This document shows positions 60,041 through 64,000 of a DNA stretch of 64,000 nucleotides, one piece after another; within the stretch, counting starts at the first letter, position 1, and every line of letters starts with the position of its first letter. Source of the DNA: Vesta saturnalis. Taxonomy: Eukaryota > Arthropoda > Insecta > Coleoptera > Lampyridae. Position numbers and translations under genes: made by a program. The stretch lies in NCBI GenBank assembly GCA_036346205.1, contig JARFJB010001166.1, forward strand, positions 11,595,501 to 11,659,500, given 5' to 3'. Under the pieces are notes generated by a model. That model saw nothing but the letters and a program-made list of their open reading frames with translations, was not told where the DNA came from and did no database searches.

Positions 60041-61396
60041 AAACTACCAATTGCCATCACTTCCATTTTGTCTAAAATCATGGAAAAAGCCATCAATCAG
60101 CAACTGCTCACGTTCCTTGAAACTAATAAACTCTTTAGTGACCACCAATATGGGTTTAGGCAAAGTCGTTCAACAGGCGATCTTCTTTCATATGTGACCC
60201 AAGTTTGGAACAATACAGTAGAGCAGTCCGGTGAAACAGTTGTAGTCGCTTTAGATATCTCAAAGGCATTTGACCAAGTTTGGTATAAGTGTTTACTTGC
60301 CAAACTCACCTCGTTTGGGTTAAATGATACGCTCATCAATTGGGTTTCTAGTTTCCTTGATAAAAGACGAATACGTGTCGTAGTTGATGGCTTTTTTTCA
60401 AAAGAAGTTAGCATTAACGCGGGCGTACCACAGGGATCCGTTATAGCGCCTACACTTTTTCTGCTGTACATAAACGACCTTATTTCTTCAACAACTAACC
60501 CCATCCATTGCTTTGCTGACGATAGCACTCTTCACTGTAGTTCATCTCAGTCTACTCATAGTGATAATCCACCTTCTATGTCAAATCAAGAAATTAAAGC
60601 TGAAATGGCAAATTCAATCAACAAAGACATTCAACGTATTCTCGAATGGGGAAGCAATAATCTAGTTAAATTTAATGCTAACAAAACTCAGTGTTGCCTG
60701 ATGTCCGCCAAAAAAGATCGTTCATTTCCTGTTGTAAATATGAATGGCTCAGTTCTTAAGTTTTCAGACTCTATTACTGTGTTGGGTATGACTGTATCTT
60801 CAAATTTCTCATGGGTTGACCATCTTCTGCCAGCTACCAAAACAGCTGCTCGTAAAATAGGCTTTTTGTACAGATCTAAGCAGTACTTTACCTCTCGACA
60901 ACTCCTTCTGCTGTATAAGGCCCAAATTCGACCTCATCTGGAATATAATTCTCACCTTTGGGTTAGTGCTCCCCAATACGCTCTCGATATCGTTGATCGT
61001 ATTCAAAAGAGAGCGATTAGGCTTATAAATGACCCGTCCTTAACTTCTCACATACAGTCCCTTGAGCATAGAAGGATGGTTTCAGTTCTTTCTTTGTATT
61101 ATCGTTATTACAACGGCTATTGTGCTGCTGAATTACATTCTTTGATACCATCTCCGGCTATCTTTGCGAGAAACACCCGGTTCGCTCATTCACATCATCA
61201 GTATGCAGTACAAATCTCCACTTGTCGTACCAAACGGGCGCAATCCACATTTTTCTACATGGCTTCTAAACTCTGGAATGATCTCCCTAGTTCCTGTTTT
61301 CCTCTCACTTATGATATGAGAAAATTTAAGGTAGCTGTTCATAGGCATCTATTGGCAATTCATTATCCCTCTATCCATGCCCCTAAGTATTCCTGA
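60041..61396 (+). CDS. LINE reverse transcriptase, C-terminal 450 codons, open frame
   Basis: The RNA-directed DNA polymerase part of a LINE ORF2, open without a stop to TGA at 61394-61396. Visible motifs are QYGFRQSRSTGDLL, ALDISKAFDQVWY (first catalytic Asp), GVPQGSVIAPTLFLLYINDL, the active-site FADD (HCFADDSTLH) in place of the usual YADD, and VKFNANKTQ. The thumb region has LGMTVSSNFSW and a C-terminal KLWNDLPSSCFP block common in CR1/Jockey-type ORF2. The endonuclease half is absent and there is no proper start codon (first ATG in frame at 60077), so it is not expected to be functional alone. Lack of stops implies recent insertion. Confidence 0.85.
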   Translation, partial: KLPIAITSILSKIMEKAINQQLLTFLETNKLFSDHQYGFRQSRSTGDLLSYVTQVWNNTVEQSGETVVVALDISKAFDQVWYKCLLAKLTSFGLNDTLINWVSSFLDKRRIRVVVDGFFSKEVSINAGVPQGSVIAPTLFLLYINDLISSTTNPIHCFADDSTLHCSSSQSTHSDNPPSMSNQEIKAEMANSINKDIQRILEWGSNNLVKFNANKTQCCLMSAKKDRSFPVVNMNGSVLKFSDSITVLGMTVSSNFSWVDHLLPATKTAARKIGFLYRSKQYFTSRQLLLLYKAQIRPHLEYNSHLWVSAPQYALDIVDRIQKRAIRLINDPSLTSHIQSLEHRRMVSVLSLYYRYYNGYCAAELHSLIPSPAIFARNTRFAHSHHQYAVQISTCRTKRAQSTFFYMASKLWNDLPSSCFPLTYDMRKFKVAVHRHLLAIHYPSIHAPKYS

Positions 61397-61458
61397 GTGC
61401 TTTAGCACGATAGGCCTTACTTAGCCTGTTCAGGTCCACAATCATAAAAAAAAAAATA
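60041..61458 (+). mobile_element. 5'-truncated LINE (CR1/Jockey-like), well preserved
   Basis: Starts within the reverse transcriptase (LPIAITSILSKIMEKAINQQ), runs through the complete C terminus, then a ~50 bp 3' UTR and an A-rich tail (A11) at about 61446-61457. 5' truncation is the usual outcome of target-primed reverse transcription. Flanking target duplications were not resolved by eye. Confidence 0.85.
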
Positions 61459-61858
61459 CGGAAAAGTTTGAACACCCTGTATTATGAAAACGGAGCATTT
61501 CCGGACCGATGTTTATATGAACTATTTTTCATATATAATCTACCTTTAAATTTGCCTCACTTCATTCTGTAACGGCCCTGTATATAATCAAAGGTTTCCA
61601 CAGTTCCACAGTCAAAAGACAACTTCTCTTACTTTTTCCGTGCGTACTCGATGTAAACTAGGGCCGGTAGACATGGTATAAAATACTCTTCATTGTAGTT
61701 TAAGTTGCCTATAATATAGTTACTGCAAGTGTGTTACGATTTGATTATATTCGATGGTTATAAATTCGAGCATGTTTCAGATTTGGTCAAACAGATTAAT
61801 TTGATAGATTGATGAAGAGATGAATTGCTTCATAGTTGGTTTTAAAACTAAGATAATT
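61459..61858. other. No gene seen; mariner-end-like sequence
   Basis: GAACACCCTGTAT at about 61467 resembles ends of mariner-type elements. The remainder is unremarkable AT-rich DNA downstream of carrier gene 2. Confidence 0.35.
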
Positions 61859-61864
61859 TTTTAT
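61859..61864 (-). terminator. Polyadenylation signal of carrier gene 2
   Basis: AATAAA on the minus strand about 30 bp after the stop codon. Confidence 0.55.
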
Positions 61865-61895
61865 TAATTATATCACAATACATTTTATAATGAAA

Positions 61896-63019
61896 TTATT
61901 CTTTAGGTTTATTTAAGTACCTCATACTTTCATCGTACATCACCAAAACTAGTGCTGCGCTTACACTTCTGAGAACATTAGCCTGAATTCCCTAAAATGT
62001 ATTATTGTAGATATGCAAAACACCATAATGCCTATACTTTATAAAATCCAACAAGTCCTTGTTTTTTGAATATGCCACGAGCTATGACTCGTCCAGAGGA
62101 TTTTCTACTGTCCATCATCATAATACGTCCAACAGTATCCAAGGGATAACTTACAATTCCCGATAAAAGTGTTACCATCTAATAAAAAATTTTCACTTTA
62201 GTACGTTTCACTTAATACACATACCGTTTTAATACTTGAGCGGTTGTGTACTCCCACATAATTGATGGATGCACACCTTTCGCCTTCCAACCGTCTTGTG
62301 CATAACCATAAAGACCAAAGTAAAGAGATCTATAAAGAATTACTCCTATCATAGCAACACCATATCCTTTATACAGCCCTTGAACTCCTTCATTTTTACA
62401 CATCTTATGGATACAATCAGATAGCCCTTTAAACTCTCTTTCAACAAAATCAGTACTATTTTTTTTTAACTTTGAATCTGAGTAACAATTAAGTACGTAA
62501 CATTTTTTTAATGAATGCTTTATTTACCGTTTCCAATATCAACGATTATCCTCGTTTGGCACAGTTCCACAGGGTAAAGAATAATAGTAGTCGTAGCACC
62601 AGCAAGTGCGCCACATATCGAATGTAACATAAAACTTCGAGGAACGTTAAACGAATTACTTAAAATATTCACATAAAGAGTATTACATGAAAAATTTAAT
62701 GCTTGGGATGTAAAATATCTTGCAATACTTATTCCATTTCCTCGCCAGAAACTTTTAAATCCCTATAATTTTAATAAATTATAATACAAACACTTTAGGA
62801 TCTTAAAAAAACCTGCTCTCGTGGTATTCTTATAAGGCAATCAATAATACCTTTGTATGGTTTTCTTTTATGTTTACCAAACTGTGTAGATGCACTTTGT
62901 ATTTGTAAAATTAATTTAATTCTATCGAACGGGGCTGAAAAACATTTGACTATGGCTCCTGTACTACCACCAACCAGAAAGCTAATGACAAAATTTTGAA
63001 ACTCATTATTATTGAACAT
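61896..63019 (-). CDS. ADP/ATP-carrier-like mitochondrial carrier (SLC25 family), gene 2
   Basis: Paralogue of the carrier at 40582-41920, 306 aa. Minus-strand exons: 63019-62813, 62762-62528, 62477-62236, 62178-62038 and 61991-61896. Every junction falls at the same protein position and phase as in gene 1. Repeats: APFDRIKLILQIQ with PYKGIIDCLIRIPREQ; YPVELCQTRIIVD with GVQGLYKGYGVAMIGV; YPLDTVGRIMMM. Nucleotide-contact equivalents are kept (IVKC, IARYFTSQALNF, NVLRSVS). The RRRMMM signature has become GRIMMM. The ATG at 63019 was chosen because the N terminus then matches the family length; an in-frame ATG at 63052 would add 11 residues. Its loop between helices 3 and 4 has a lysine run (KLKKN). 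No disabling mutation seen. Confidence 0.9.
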
Positions 63020-63052
63020 AAAGTTTTTTGATATTAGTATTAAAATTAACAA

Positions 63053-64000
63053 TCTAATTTATATCATTTTAAAACTTTTCGGTTAATGAATTGTCAATAT
63101 TGATCATATCATTGACACTGTCAATAGCCACAGTAACTTGATATACTCTGTTCCATCTTATTTTTCATTAAGGCAGGCCATGGAGATCTAGGGAAAGTGT
63201 CAAAAGAACAAAAAGTTTGACTTTTGAAAATTGCAGTTTATATTTTTTAAATGAAACCGGATCTCTAGTGTAGGCAATTCAATTCCATAAGTGTATTGGT
63301 GGTTGCCTGGTATAGTGAACAGTGCAAGAACTGGCCTGTTCTTGCACAGTAGCACTGGTTTGGCAATTGGGTGTGTATTGGTGTCGGTATGTAAAAACCT
63401 GAAATAGGGTATCTGGTTATACCTAATGTAATCCACAGGTCATCTGTAGAGGGGGGCTTATACGGATAGGGATAAAGACTTTGTCCCGGATAATGCATAT
63501 CATAACCTTAAAGGTACAAGGTCAATGAACACTTTAGTTGATTCTTTTGACGAATCCGCTGTGGAGGTCGGAAATGTGCAACAACCCACAACCTCAGATG
63601 TTATACCGGAACTTGGATCTATCAACCTGTCAGTCTATATGGAAAAGGAATAAGGTACACCGGGGTAAGTGGAACCGGGAATTTCAGTACCTCCACTTTG
63701 ACCTGACTAAATAAGAAAACCTATCTGTTTACCTTGTTCATATTTGGCAAGCTGATTGCAGAGACATTACTTTAAGGATGTACCAATATAGAAAATCATC
63801 ATGATTTTCAATTTTGTTCTATGATTTTTTTAATTTTCGGTGTCATTGGGTTACACTTGCCCCATACCACAGGGGAAAGTATAACCTATGACACTTTTTT
63901 GCATTTAGAACTGAAGAGAGTTTGCCAGAGTATGTGTAAATAACTAGTCTTGTTGTATGCTGCAAAATAAATTTATTACAAAAAATCAAAATTACAATTT
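63053..64000. other. No gene seen; contains a perfect hairpin
   Basis: Includes the inverted repeat GTGCAAGAAC-TGGCCT-GTTCTTGCAC at 63322-63347. A stretch reading ACACCGGGGTAAGTGGAAC lies at about 63658, with a possible related GGGTTACACTTGCCCC at about 63848; this may be the start of an element cut by the window edge. Confidence 0.4.

Overview
This window is eukaryotic and almost certainly from an insect genome. It is AT-rich, has short introns of about 40-60 bp with GT...AG borders, and carries a pickpocket-type DEG/ENaC channel gene, mitochondrial carrier genes, and mariner, Harbinger, Polinton, Gypsy, LINE and SINE elements. A beetle is a reasonable guess from intron style and transposon mix, but the sequence does not prove it.

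Layout. 1-5.8 kb: transposon debris, namely a DDE transposase relic (minus strand), a mariner relic, two TA microsatellites and a duplicated ~300 bp GC-richer repeat. 7.2-25.2 kb: one pickpocket (ppk) gene on the plus strand with 8 coding exons giving 556 aa. Its fourth intron is 15.6 kb. That intron contains a 3,965 bp deleted Polinton/Maverick with perfect 6-bp target-site duplications and a 5.5 kb array of the heptamer GTAAGAC (about 787 copies). 25.2-36.3 kb: mostly gene-poor DNA with an uncharacterised dispersed repeat, two copies of a tRNA-derived SINE, a mariner-type relic and hairpin elements. 36.5-40.1 kb: a two-gene PIF/Harbinger transposon (transposase plus Myb-like protein, both damaged), with a piggyBac-type MITE nested in the Myb-like gene's intron.

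40.6-41.9 kb (plus) and 61.9-63.0 kb (minus): two ADP/ATP-carrier-like mitochondrial carrier genes. Each has 5 coding exons with identical intron positions and phases, so they are paralogues in opposite orientation. Both keep the substrate-contact residues of the family and have lost the same gate residues. The 20 kb between them is filled with transposons: a complete but dead mariner (42.2-43.4), further copies of the dispersed repeat (44.6-46.9), a decayed Gypsy pol (47.9-48.9), an R1/I-like LINE (50.4-54.4), a Gypsy integrase tail (56.1-56.4), a long-TIR mariner-type element inside a TA microsatellite (57.7-58.6), a Jockey-like ORF1 (58.8-59.6, minus) and a 5'-truncated LINE with an open 442-codon reverse transcriptase frame (60.0-61.5).

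Host genes are therefore three: one ion channel and two carriers. Everything else is mobile or repetitive. The long open frames at 15.3-21.1 kb on the minus strand are artefacts of the heptamer array, not genes. The most unusual feature is that array: on the ppk sense strand every 7-bp unit carries GTAAGA, the same six bases as the gene's own exon-1 splice donor.
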